NCBI GenBank assembly: GCA_008363265.1
Contig: RHKR01000175.1
Coordinates: forward strand, 1-5,752
Reading direction: 5' to 3'
Length of the DNA stretch: 5,752 nucleotides
Source: Chlorobiota bacterium
GTDB lineage: Bacteria; Bacteroidota; Ignavibacteria; Ignavibacteriales; Ignavibacteriaceae
A model generated the notes under the pieces. The model was not told where the DNA came from. It did not search any database and was given only the letters and a program-made list of their open reading frames with translations. This document shows, one piece after another, positions 1-5,752 of this stretch. The first letter of the stretch is position 1, and each line of letters begins with the position of its first letter. The position numbers were made by a program, and so were the translations under genes.

Positions 1-1464
1 GTGGTAAACTCAATTCTTGATAAAATTAACTATACATCTTTGTTCGACCGATATCCGGGTGGAGGGACTTCCAGTTATAATCCCGTGATGCTTGTAAAGG
101 TAATCGTTTATTCCTACCTTAACAATATTTACACCAGTCGAAAGATAGAAGCTGCCCTAAAGGAAAATATTCATCACATGTGGATAAGCGGGATGCAGCA
201 ACCTGATCACAATACAATAAACAGGTTCCGCAAGGATAAGCTGAGTCTATCCCTGAAAAACCTCTTTACACAGGTGGTTGAACTTCTGGTAGAACAGAAA
301 GTCATTAGTATAAAAGAGTTGTATTTAGACGGGACAAAGATAGAGGCGAATGCCAACAAATATACCTTTGTTTGGGGCAATGCGATCAAGTCAAACAAAG
401 AGAAAATGAAGAAGCAGCTTAAGGATATTTGGGAATTTGCTCAAAAACAGGCCTCAGAGGATGAGAAGGAAGATTTTCCCTTTGAGTACCATGAGCCCGA
501 TCCTGAGAGTGTCAAGGAGGCAATAGAGAGGATTAATAAATCTCTGGCAGACAGCGAGGCCGAGGTACCGGCAAAGCTAAAGCAGAAGTTGAAATACGCA
601 GAGAAGAACTGGCCGGTGAATCTGAAGAAATATCAGGAGCAGGAGGGTATACTTGGTGAGAGGAAGTCGTATAGCAAGACAGATAAAGATGCGACATTCA
701 TGCGGATGAAGGAAGATCACATGATGAACGGGCAGTTAAAAGCGGGTTATAATGTAGAGATAGCAACGAACAACCAGTTAGTGGTAAGTTATGATATTTT
801 CCAGAAACCCGGTGACACAACGACATTACCTGATGTAGTAAAGGGAATACAGCAGGAATATGGAGAGAGCCCTGAGTACTTAATTGCGGATGCCGGTTAT
901 GGGTCTGAAGAGAATTATCAGTTCCTACAGAAGGAGGGAATAAAGGGAGTAATAAAGTACAATTATTATGATGCAAAGAAGAAAAGAAAAAGCAAGTATC
1001 CGTTCAGTCATGAGAATCTTTACTATAATCAAAAAGAGGATTGTTTAATCTGTCCGATGGGTCAGAGAATGGATTATGTAGGAAAACGGTACAGAAAAAC
1101 AGAAAATGGTTACACACTTGAGTTGAGCAGGTACAAGGCGAAGAACTGTGAGGGATGTCCACTTCGGGGAGCATGTCACAAAGGTGCCGGGGAGAGAATT
1201 ATAGAAATAAGTCATACAGGGAGAGAACTAAGACAGAAGGCGGAAGAGATACTCGAATCAGAGACCGGAGCAGAACTCTACAGACGGAGAAAGATAGATG
1301 TGGAGCCTGTCTTCGGAAACATAAAGCAAAACATGGGATTTACGAGGTTCACACTTCGAGGAAAGAAGGGTGTGCTGACAGAGTTGGGATTGGTAGCTTT
1401 TGCTCACAATTTTAGAAAGATAATATTAGGCAAAATGTTCGAATTTACCCCAAATTTTGCTTAA
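1..1464 (+). CDS. IS1182-family DDE transposase, 5' end outside the window
   Basis: This is a DDE transposase that cuts and joins its own IS ends; 487 codons are visible. The N-terminal part (about residues 10-90, with NPVMLVKVIVYSYL and HNTINRFRKD) looks like the DUF772 transposase N-domain. The predicted catalytic triad is D110 (LYLDGTKIEANANKY), D297 (LIADAGYGS) and E435 (DVEPVFGNIKQNMGF). A lysine/glutamate-rich helical insert (about 128-215) separates the first two. A cysteine set (C348, C351, C383, C386, C392), typical of IS1182-like enzymes, precedes the last acidic residue. The GTG at base 1 is probably not the start: the visible protein begins in the family's conserved V-x-V-V-N-x-I-L stretch, so roughly 20-30 residues are missing. 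The frame is otherwise unbroken, so the element may be active. ATA, AGA and AGG codons are frequent, unlike in the neighbouring operon. The family call is from motif recognition and is confident; the exact IS is unknown. Confidence 0.9.
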   Translation: MVNSILDKINYTSLFDRYPGGGTSSYNPVMLVKVIVYSYLNNIYTSRKIEAALKENIHHMWISGMQQPDHNTINRFRKDKLSLSLKNLFTQVVELLVEQKVISIKELYLDGTKIEANANKYTFVWGNAIKSNKEKMKKQLKDIWEFAQKQASEDEKEDFPFEYHEPDPESVKEAIERINKSLADSEAEVPAKLKQKLKYAEKNWPVNLKKYQEQEGILGERKSYSKTDKDATFMRMKEDHMMNGQLKAGYNVEIATNNQLVVSYDIFQKPGDTTTLPDVVKGIQQEYGESPEYLIADAGYGSEENYQFLQKEGIKGVIKYNYYDAKKKRKSKYPFSHENLYYNQKEDCLICPMGQRMDYVGKRYRKTENGYTLELSRYKAKNCEGCPLRGACHKGAGERIIEISHTGRELRQKAEEILESETGAELYRRRKIDVEPVFGNIKQNMGFTRFTLRGKKGVLTELGLVAFAHNFRKIILGKMFEFTPNFA

Positions 1465-1486
1465 AAAAGGGTTAATACCCTTTTTT
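1463..1486 (+). terminator. Intrinsic terminator of the transposase gene, overlapping its stop codon
   Basis: A perfect 10-base inverted repeat, AAAAAAGGGT (1463-1472) and ACCCTTTTTT (1477-1486), surrounds a TAAT loop. The left arm uses the last two bases of the TAA stop. The GC core is only three pairs, with A/T arms on both sides, so it could act in both directions, although weakly. Its position directly at the end of the transposase gene suggests that it belongs to the IS. Confidence 0.7.
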
Positions 1487-1563
1487 TGTGATCAAAAAAC
1501 ACAAAAGTTACTTTGGTTAATGAACAATTACCGGTGTTATTCAAAAAAAACGAAAAATGACAT
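1487..1563. other. A/T-rich spacer between the two terminators, probably containing the IS right end
   Basis: This short non-coding strip separates the IS terminator from the operon terminator. TTTTGTG (1484-1490, starting in the terminator T tract) pairs with CACAAAA (1500-1506). GGTTAAT (1515-1521) can pair with ATTACC (1527-1532) if one T is bulged, with GAACA and the adjoining A in the loop. Either could be part of the IS terminal inverted repeat or chance pairing in A/T-rich DNA. A + strand reading frame crosses the strip from about 1457, but it runs through both hairpins and into the convergent lipoprotein gene and has no coding signs. Confidence 0.4.
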
Positions 1564-1608
1564 AAAAAAAGAGGCTGCTGGATATTTACTATCGAGACAG
1601 CCTCTTTT
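1564..1608 (-). terminator. Intrinsic terminator of the sucD-to-lipoprotein operon
   Basis: An 11-base perfect inverted repeat, AAAAGAGGCTG (1567-1577) and CAGCCTCTTTT (1598-1608), encloses a 20-base loop. Inside the loop GATA (1581-1584) and TATC (1590-1593) can extend the hairpin across a small internal loop. Read on the - strand the stem is followed by seven T (1570-1564), the classic U tract. The hairpin lies 20 bases after the stop of the last operon gene, so it ends that transcript. On the + strand it has four T and might also stop read-through from the IS. Confidence 0.88.
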
Positions 1609-1628
1609 CACAAATCGGTTCTTTAATT

Positions 1629-2678
1629 TTACTTCAGTTTTTCAACAACATTCACTACGCGTGATTTCTTAACGCTGGTGAAATCTGTCAACTTACCAGT
1701 TCTGTCAGGAATCTTTCCACTGAATGCAACTTCTTCAATAAGGTTGGTTCTCGATTTCTGGAGCTTGCCCTGATCATCGTTGTAGAAAACCTTACCACCA
1801 CCGGTGATAACGCTTCTGTCAACCTTGATCCCCTGTTTTTCGAGTTCAGGGTTAAAAGCGTATGATGCATCGTAGCCGGCTTCAATTACAGAAATGTTGC
1901 TTCCGCTGAATTTACCCTTCTCTTTTAAGGTGTAGAGCTGAGTGGCACTCAACTGATACATTCCGCTTGGATCGTTAACGGGCGGCTTCTGATCGCGATA
2001 GGTTTCGTTGGCTTTGAGAGTACCCGGTGAGAATGATCTGAATACCTGCATAATCATCCCCTTAAGGTTGTTTTTTATCTCGTCTGCTGCCATTTCTTTC
2101 TGCTGGGCCGGGATCGAATCCTTCCCCTGTGGAAGAACAGCATCAACGATTTTGTCAACCCTGAACACTTCGCGGATGTTACCGTTCTTGTCAACTCTGG
2201 CAAAGAACGAGTTAGTAGTTATGGCTTCATAGAAACCGAAATCGAGCTTCTTGGCTGAGTCAAGTTTATCACCGGTCTTGTATTCTTTCTTCTCGCCGTT
2301 GATATCTGATTTAACATAGATGCTCTTTGTGGTTACTTCCACTTCAGCAATTGTATCTTTGTCAACATCCTTAACTTCAAAATCGATCACGAGTACATTC
2401 TGCTGATCCATTGTCTGCTTCATTACAGTATCGATCTTTGTTTCCTGGGAGACGACATTTATAAAGGCGATCTTATATGTGAATTTATCACCTTTTTCAA
2501 GTTTGTAACCAAACTTCGATTCGCCTTCCGCAGGTTTCACATCTGTAAGTGTGAGATAATTCGTATCCACTGAGTTATCACCGGCGACAGACGCGGGTGA
2601 ATCAGAAGAATCGCAACCCGAGTAAATTACGAGAGACGAAACCATAAGGATTGATAAGATCATTTTTCTTAATGACAT
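1629..2678 (-). CDS. Predicted lipoprotein of unknown function
   Basis: The product is a 349-residue exported protein with no function I can name. It starts with a short lipoprotein signal (positive SLRK, then a hydrophobic stretch) ending at I-Y-S-G-C, with the lipidated cysteine at residue 22; tyrosine at -3 is not canonical. An acidic/serine tether (DSSDS) follows, then a soluble domain rich in lysine, aspartate and threonine with alternating hydrophobic residues that suggest beta structure. There is no other cysteine or membrane segment. The layout recalls the DUF6263-like lipoproteins of Bacteroidota, but that is a weak resemblance from memory. The frame stays open upstream to 2759, but I chose ATG at 2678 because it begins the signal peptide and has AAGG (2689-2686) seven bases ahead. 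It starts four bases after the muramidase stop, so it is probably co-translated, and it is the last gene before the terminator. Confidence 0.85.
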   Translation of the reverse strand: MSLRKMILSILMVSSLVIYSGCDSSDSPASVAGDNSVDTNYLTLTDVKPAEGESKFGYKLEKGDKFTYKIAFINVVSQETKIDTVMKQTMDQQNVLVIDFEVKDVDKDTIAEVEVTTKSIYVKSDINGEKKEYKTGDKLDSAKKLDFGFYEAITTNSFFARVDKNGNIREVFRVDKIVDAVLPQGKDSIPAQQKEMAADEIKNNLKGMIMQVFRSFSPGTLKANETYRDQKPPVNDPSGMYQLSATQLYTLKEKGKFSGSNISVIEAGYDASYAFNPELEKQGIKVDRSVITGGGKVFYNDDQGKLQKSRTNLIEEVAFSGKIPDRTGKLTDFTSVKKSRVVNVVEKLK

Positions 2679-2682
2679 TCTT

Positions 2683-3921
2683 TTACCTTGAGTTAGTGTA
2701 TAATAAAAAACTGTTCCTGATATTCTTAAACTGCTGCAGTTCAGCGGTGTATGATTCAACGCTCTTTTTCCAACCCTGTGTCAGCAGCAATTCCTTAAAC
2801 CCATTTTTCCCTGTCTTTAATTTAAATCCTCTATCCTTGATCTCAAATTTGCCCGGATATTCCTTGGCGAAATGATCGATCAACCAAATGCCGAATTTAA
2901 CTGATTCAAAACTCTCATCTATTTTTGTGATTCTTACACCGTTGCACAGCTCACCCTCATACTTGGGTTTTGTGGCAGCTTTGCCCGAGATAGGAGTAAA
3001 AGTAAAAACCTCGACACCCTTGATTCCCGGAAAAGAAGCAACCTCGTTTTTCAGGTTCTCACCGTTCACGAATGGTGCTCCGAATATCAGAAAGGGGTCA
3101 ACAGTCCCCCTGCCTTCAGCAATATTTGTATTTTCGAGAATGCAGGTACCCGGGTAAACCAGACAGGCAAGCTCTGAACGGAGATTTGGAGATGGGTCAA
3201 GCCACTTCAAACCAGTCTCAGTAAATGATGTTTCCCTAAAATAACCTCTCATTTTTACAACATCCACTGAACAACTGATATTCTTTCGCTTTATTATATC
3301 TTCTTTGAAGAAGAGGGCGAGTTCTCCGGCGGTCATTCCGTGAGACATGGGAAGAGCTGTTATCCCGATGAACGAGAAAAGGGAGTCTTCTACAATGGGA
3401 CCATCCACATAAGTACATCCGATAATATTTGGCTGATCAAGTACAAGCACGGGAATTCCTGCCTCACCACAAGCTTCCATAACATTGTAAAGTGTCGAAA
3501 TATAGGTGTAATACCTGACACCCACATCCCTTATTGAGAAGATCATGAGCTCGATCCCTTTTAACATTTCAGGGGTCGGTTTTCTGGTTTCGCCGTAAAG
3601 CGAATAAACAGGGATCCCGGTTTTTTCATCCTTTGAATCGCTGATCTTCTTCCCTGCTGATTCATCTCCCCTGAATCCATGCTCGGGACCAAAAACGGCG
3701 GCGATCTTTCCCTTCTTTTCGAAGTGGATCACATCAACCAAATGCTTCCCGTCGGCGGTAACACCGGTGTGGTTTGTAACGACACCGAGGTTTTTACCTG
3801 CATATTTATCAAACTCTTTATTCAGGAAAATATCGGGACCGTTCTGGAAGGCAGTGTTGTTCTGCGCGCAACCTGTTGATGCGGCAAGAAGCATTACCAA
3901 AATGAAAAGCAACCTGCTCAT
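2683..3921 (-). CDS. namZ: NamZ/DUF1343-family exo-beta-N-acetylmuramidase-like lipoprotein
   Basis: Family members (YbbC/NamZ, GH171) remove N-acetylmuramic acid from the non-reducing end of peptidoglycan fragments. The 412-residue protein has a lipoprotein signal ending S-T-G-C (Cys18), so it is placed in the periplasm or on a membrane. Family landmarks in order: NHTG (50-53), FGPEHGFRG (77-85, Glu80 the likely catalytic acid), TGIPVYSLYG (101-110), DVGVRYYTY (132-140), LDQPN (161-165), HGMTAGE (194-200), WLDPSPNLRS (240-249) and the C-terminal hallmark YPGTCILENTNIAEGRGT (256-273). Several usually fixed positions are changed: F-S-I-R-D for the common F-D-I-Q-D, LDQPN for LDRPN, and Cys169 in the following glycine-rich turn. 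Activity or substrate may therefore differ. The frame extends to 3969, but ATG at 3921 starts the signal peptide, follows GGAG (3933-3930) by eight bases and overlaps the Nudix stop as ATGA. Family assignment is firm; the symbol is by homology only. Confidence 0.88.
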   Translation of the reverse strand: MSRLLFILVMLLAASTGCAQNNTAFQNGPDIFLNKEFDKYAGKNLGVVTNHTGVTADGKHLVDVIHFEKKGKIAAVFGPEHGFRGDESAGKKISDSKDEKTGIPVYSLYGETRKPTPEMLKGIELMIFSIRDVGVRYYTYISTLYNVMEACGEAGIPVLVLDQPNIIGCTYVDGPIVEDSLFSFIGITALPMSHGMTAGELALFFKEDIIKRKNISCSVDVVKMRGYFRETSFTETGLKWLDPSPNLRSELACLVYPGTCILENTNIAEGRGTVDPFLIFGAPFVNGENLKNEVASFPGIKGVEVFTFTPISGKAATKPKYEGELCNGVRITKIDESFESVKFGIWLIDHFAKEYPGKFEIKDRGFKLKTGKNGFKELLLTQGWKKSVESYTAELQQFKNIRNSFLLYTNSR

Positions 3922-4478
3922 TTTCCCGACTCCGTTACTTCCAATACTTTTTCCCAGGCCAGTGCCCATGCCGCCATGGTCATTCCGTCAAAGATACTTC
4001 CATCTCTCATCATCTTGTCAACCTCCTCGGGAGTGTACTCGTGAAGAGATAATTCCTCTGAATCATCGGCCTTTTTGGGATCAACCTTCAGATCTGAAGC
4101 AATATAAACCTGGCAAAATTCGTCGGTAACCCCGTTAAAAGGACAAAATTTACCGACATGCTTGATTTTGCCAGCCGAAAAACCGGTTTCCTCCATCAGT
4201 TCAACCTTCGCGGTTTCGAGAGGGGTCATCCCCTCTTTGTTTCCGCCGCAGGGGAACTCGAGTGAAAATCTTTTATTCAGGTAGCGGTATTGCTTAACGA
4301 GCAAGATCTTTCTGTCTTCAGTTACCGGTATGATCATGGAAGAGCCGGAAGTATGCACAAAATAATAAGTACCTCTGAACCCGGTGGTTGGGATTACAAA
4401 ATCATCGATCTTGTAGGTCCAGTAGGGATTTTTGTGAAACTCCCGGCTCTTAAGCTTTTTCCAGCGCGAAAGGGGCAT
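3918..4478 (-). CDS. Nudix hydrolase, ADP-ribose pyrophosphatase-like, with altered Nudix box
   Basis: This is a 186-residue cytoplasmic hydrolase of the Nudix superfamily, which cleaves nucleoside diphosphates linked to another group. The N-terminal strands (W-K-K-L-K-S, NPYWTYKIDDFVIP), the VKQYRY motif (61-66) and LEFPCGG (73-79) match the ADP-ribose pyrophosphatase subgroup. So does proline 113 in CPFNG followed by TDE (118-120), where that subgroup has a proline loop. The Nudix box spans 78-100. Its metal-binding helix keeps E93, E96, E97 and G99, but the first conserved glutamate is Met84 and the conserved arginine is Val92. The protein could be active with changed efficiency or substrate. 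The ATG at 4478 shares its A with the ndk stop (TAATG). I see no Shine-Dalgarno before it, so translation probably depends on ribosomes finishing ndk. The gene end overlaps the muramidase start by four bases. The substrate cannot be told from sequence alone. Confidence 0.9.
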   Translation of the reverse strand: MPLSRWKKLKSREFHKNPYWTYKIDDFVIPTTGFRGTYYFVHTSGSSMIIPVTEDRKILLVKQYRYLNKRFSLEFPCGGNKEGMTPLETAKVELMEETGFSAGKIKHVGKFCPFNGVTDEFCQVYIASDLKVDPKKADDSEELSLHEYTPEEVDKMMRDGSIFDGMTMAAWALAWEKVLEVTESGK

Positions 4479-4909
4479 TAAAGCGGATAGTTGTTCAGGC
4501 GCTCGTCACGGGAAAAGAAATGAGCGATCTCGATGAGGGCGTTCTCGTCACTGTCTGAGCCGTGAACCGCGTTCTCGCCTTTGCTTGTCGCGTATCTCTT
4601 TCTGACTGTTCCTTCAGCAGCTTCAGCAGGATCAGTAGCACCGATAAGTGTTCTGAAATCTGCAACCGCGTTCTCCTTTTCAAGCATGAGAGGAACACAT
4701 GGACCTGATGACATAAACTCAACCAGTTCCTGATAGAATCCTCTCTCTTTGTGAACTTCGTAGAAGCCCTTTGCAGAGTCGAGGCTCATTCTGGTCATTT
4801 TCATGGCTTTAATTTTGAAACCGGCTTCAGTGATCATTGTGAGGATCTGGCCGATGTTATTGTTTCTTACCGCATCCGGTTTTATAATGGCAAATGTAAG
4901 GTTGCCCAA
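4478..4909 (-). CDS. ndk: Nucleoside diphosphate kinase
   Basis: Ndk moves the gamma phosphate from a nucleoside triphosphate to any nucleoside diphosphate through a phosphohistidine, balancing cellular NTP and dNTP pools. The 143-residue protein is the normal family length and shows all the expected landmarks: [10 protein letters not shown] with Lys10, Tyr50, Arg86, Thr92, Arg103, and the active-site NAVHGSDS with Asn113 and the phosphorylated His116. The start is TTG at 4909. It gives the family's usual N terminus ([14 protein letters not shown]) and has AAGGAG six bases upstream; no in-frame ATG fits. An ATG at 4914 is out of frame and too close to that Shine-Dalgarno. The gene follows sucD by 26 bases. 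Pairing with succinyl-CoA ligase makes sense because Ndk uses the triphosphate that enzyme makes, and a physical association of the two has been reported in Pseudomonas. Function is very secure; the start is secure on spacing and homology. Confidence 0.97.
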   Translation of the reverse strand: MGNLTFAIIKPDAVRNNNIGQILTMITEAGFKIKAMKMTRMSLDSAKGFYEVHKERGFYQELVEFMSSGPCVPLMLEKENAVADFRTLIGATDPAEAAEGTVRKRYATSKGENAVHGSDSDENALIEIAHFFSRDERLNNYPL

Positions 4910-4915
4910 TTCATT

Positions 4916-4921
4916 CTCCTT
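4916..4921 (-). promoter_or_regulatory. Ribosome binding site that decides the TTG start of ndk
   Basis: AAGGAG on the - strand (4921 to 4916) is followed by six bases (AATGAA) and then TTG at 4909, a good spacing. The ATG at 4914 lies only one base from the site and is in another frame, so the site favours the TTG. This is the strongest Shine-Dalgarno in the window. It gives ndk its own entry point within the operon. Confidence 0.8.
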
Positions 4922-4935
4922 GGATTGATTCTTTA

Positions 4936-5752
4936 TTAATTAGCGTTCTTTTTGTAGTAAACATCAAGTGCCTTTTTCATCGTGGCACCCATATCAGCGG
5001 GTGATTTAACCACTTTGATGCCGGCTTTCTTCATCGCTTCCATCTTTTCAGTGGCAGTACCCTTTCCACCGGAGATGATGGCGCCCGCGTGGCCCATTCT
5101 TCTTCCCGGAGGCGCGGTCTGTCCCGCGATGAAACCAACTACCGGTTTCTTTACACTTTTTTTAATATACTCTGCCGCTTCTTCTTCAGCTGAACCGCCG
5201 ATCTCACCGATCATTACGATACCATCTGTTTCAGGATCTTCATTGAAGAGTTTTATGATATCGATGAAACGGGAGCCGATAACAGGATCACCGCCGATTC
5301 CCACGCAGGTTGACTGACCGATACCGAGATCTGAAAGCTGCTTGACCGCTTCATAGGTAAGTGTTCCTGAACGGGACACAACACCGACTCTTCCCGGTTT
5401 GTGGATGAAGCCGGGCATGATACCGATCTTACCTTTTCCGGGTGAGATAACTCCCGGGCAGTTCGGTCCGATAAGTACGATATCTTTCGCTCTGATATAA
5501 TGATAAACAGGGATCATATCGTCTGCAGGAATCCCTTCAGTGATGCAGATGATCACCTTAATTCCGGCTTCAGCAGCCTCGAGGATCGCGTCAGCAGCGA
5601 AAGATGCCGGCACGAAGATAACAGATGTATTGGCTTTTGTAGCAACAACCGCGTCTTTTACTGTATCAAAAACGGGGATACCTTCAAAATCGGTTCCGCC
5701 CTTGCCGGGGGTTACACCCGCGACAACCTTTGTCTTGTATTCCACCATCTGT
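4936..5752 (-). CDS. sucD: Succinyl-CoA ligase alpha subunit, N terminus outside the window
   Basis: With SucC this subunit converts succinyl-CoA, phosphate and a nucleoside diphosphate to succinate, CoA and the triphosphate in the citric acid cycle. Visible motifs, numbered from the ATG at 5748, are GVTPGKGG (11-18, CoA-binding region), ITEGIP (69-74), IGPNCPGV (93-100), [10 protein letters not shown] (125-134), [11 protein letters not shown] (181-191) and [16 protein letters not shown] (217-232). His220 is the phosphorylated histidine (E. coli alpha His246), and Glu182 matches the Glu208 that supports it. The ATG at 5748 is internal: a CAG (Gln) codon precedes it in frame, and E. coli SucD has about 27 more residues before this point, including the glycine-rich CoA-binding start. 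The C terminus is complete and ends in a lysine-rich tail. One oddity is YKT where YGT is usual. sucC would be expected upstream, outside the window. No terminator separates it from ndk. Confidence 0.97.
   Translation of the reverse strand, partial: QMVEYKTKVVAGVTPGKGGTDFEGIPVFDTVKDAVVATKANTSVIFVPASFAADAILEAAEAGIKVIICITEGIPADDMIPVYHYIRAKDIVLIGPNCPGVISPGKGKIGIMPGFIHKPGRVGVVSRSGTLTYEAVKQLSDLGIGQSTCVGIGGDPVIGSRFIDIIKLFNEDPETDGIVMIGEIGGSAEEEAAEYIKKSVKKPVVGFIAGQTAPPGRRMGHAGAIISGGKGTATEKMEAMKKAGIKVVKSPADMGATMKKALDVYYKKNAN

Larger units (their letters stand above)
1..1486 (+). mobile_element. Insertion sequence of IS1182 type, partial (right-hand part)
   Basis: The element is represented by its transposase gene and the terminator that overlaps the gene's stop codon. 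The left end lies outside the window. The right end cannot be fixed, because the left terminal inverted repeat and target duplication are not available for comparison. It must fall somewhere between the transposase stop (1464) and the operon's own terminator (starting about 1564); 1486 is the minimum extent that I can support. Insertion is downstream of a convergent operon, so no host gene in the window is visibly interrupted. Confidence 0.75.

Noticed and set aside
1..3. GTG as the true start of the transposase
   Set aside because: The visible protein begins inside a conserved N-terminal stretch of the family, and the window edge coincides with the codon; the start is almost certainly upstream.
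1155..1415. 86-codon + strand frame within the transposase gene, as a possible second IS protein
   Set aside because: IS1182-type elements use one frame; this one is arginine-rich, low in complexity and lacks a ribosome binding site or slippery sequence that would suggest frameshifting.
1457..1672. 71-codon + strand frame after the transposase
   Set aside because: It runs through two terminator hairpins and into the convergent lipoprotein gene, with composition typical of A/T-rich non-coding DNA.
2679..2759. N-terminal extension of the unknown lipoprotein
   Set aside because: It would place 27 residues before the signal peptide and overlap the end of the muramidase gene; ATG at 2678 is well placed after AAGG.
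3922..3969. N-terminal extension of the NamZ-like protein
   Set aside because: The extra 16 residues would precede a complete lipoprotein signal and lie inside the Nudix coding region; ATG at 3921 has a Shine-Dalgarno and an ATGA overlap.
3767..4129. 120-codon + strand open frame
   Set aside because: It lies antisense across the Nudix and muramidase genes, both with clear family motifs; its translation shows no domain and looks like a reverse-strand shadow.
4910..4935. Possible terminator or promoter between sucD and ndk
   Set aside because: The 26 bases contain only the ndk ribosome binding site and an A/T-rich stretch; no stem-loop and no convincing promoter boxes are seen.
4982..5317. 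111-codon + strand open frame
   Set aside because: It is antisense to the conserved core of sucD and has the proline/serine/isoleucine-rich look of a reverse-complement reading.
5746..5748. ATG as the true start of sucD
   Set aside because: A Gln codon precedes it in frame at the edge, and homologues have about 27 further residues including the CoA-binding glycine-rich start.

Overview
The window holds the 3' part of an insertion-sequence transposase on the + strand (1-1464). It converges on a tightly packed run of five genes on the - strand (5752 down to 1629). The - strand genes, in transcription order, are sucD (5' end cut off by the window), ndk, a Nudix hydrolase, a NamZ/DUF1343-type exo-muramidase lipoprotein and a lipoprotein of unknown function. 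The two blocks meet tail to tail in a 164-base non-coding strip (1465-1628) that carries one intrinsic terminator for each direction. No gene-free stretch exceeds 300 bases. I see no RNA genes, CRISPR arrays or attachment sites.

The organism is probably a member of the FCB group (Bacteroidota / Ignavibacteriota / Kapabacteria / Chlorobi relatives). This is an inference from two short-signal lipoproteins, a DUF1343 protein of the sort common there, and a lysine/aspartate-rich periplasmic lipoprotein. Recognisable Shine-Dalgarno sequences (AAGGAG before ndk, GGAG before the muramidase) fit Ignavibacteriota/Chlorobi-like lineages better than typical Bacteroidia or Flavobacteriia, which mostly lack them. 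The phylum call is moderate confidence at best.

The - strand genes look like one operon. sucD and ndk are 26 bases apart with no terminator between them. ndk and the Nudix gene share one base (TAATG), the Nudix and muramidase genes overlap by four (ATGA), and the muramidase stop lies four bases before the lipoprotein start. The first three products are cytoplasmic: succinyl-CoA ligase makes a nucleoside triphosphate, Ndk redistributes its phosphate among nucleotides, and the Nudix enzyme probably hydrolyses a nucleoside diphosphate derivative. The last two are exported lipoproteins, one probably acting on peptidoglycan fragments. A strong intrinsic terminator follows the last gene.

The IS part is an IS1182-type DDE transposase with an intact reading frame and all three predicted catalytic residues visible. 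Its codon use (many ATA, AGA, AGG and GGA codons) differs from the ATC-rich operon genes, consistent with a mobile origin. The most useful second looks are the TTG start of ndk with an out-of-frame ATG mini-ORF under the same ribosome binding site, the altered Nudix box, the altered signature motifs of the muramidase homologue, and the IS edge lying next to the operon's terminator. I found no clearly new biological system here.
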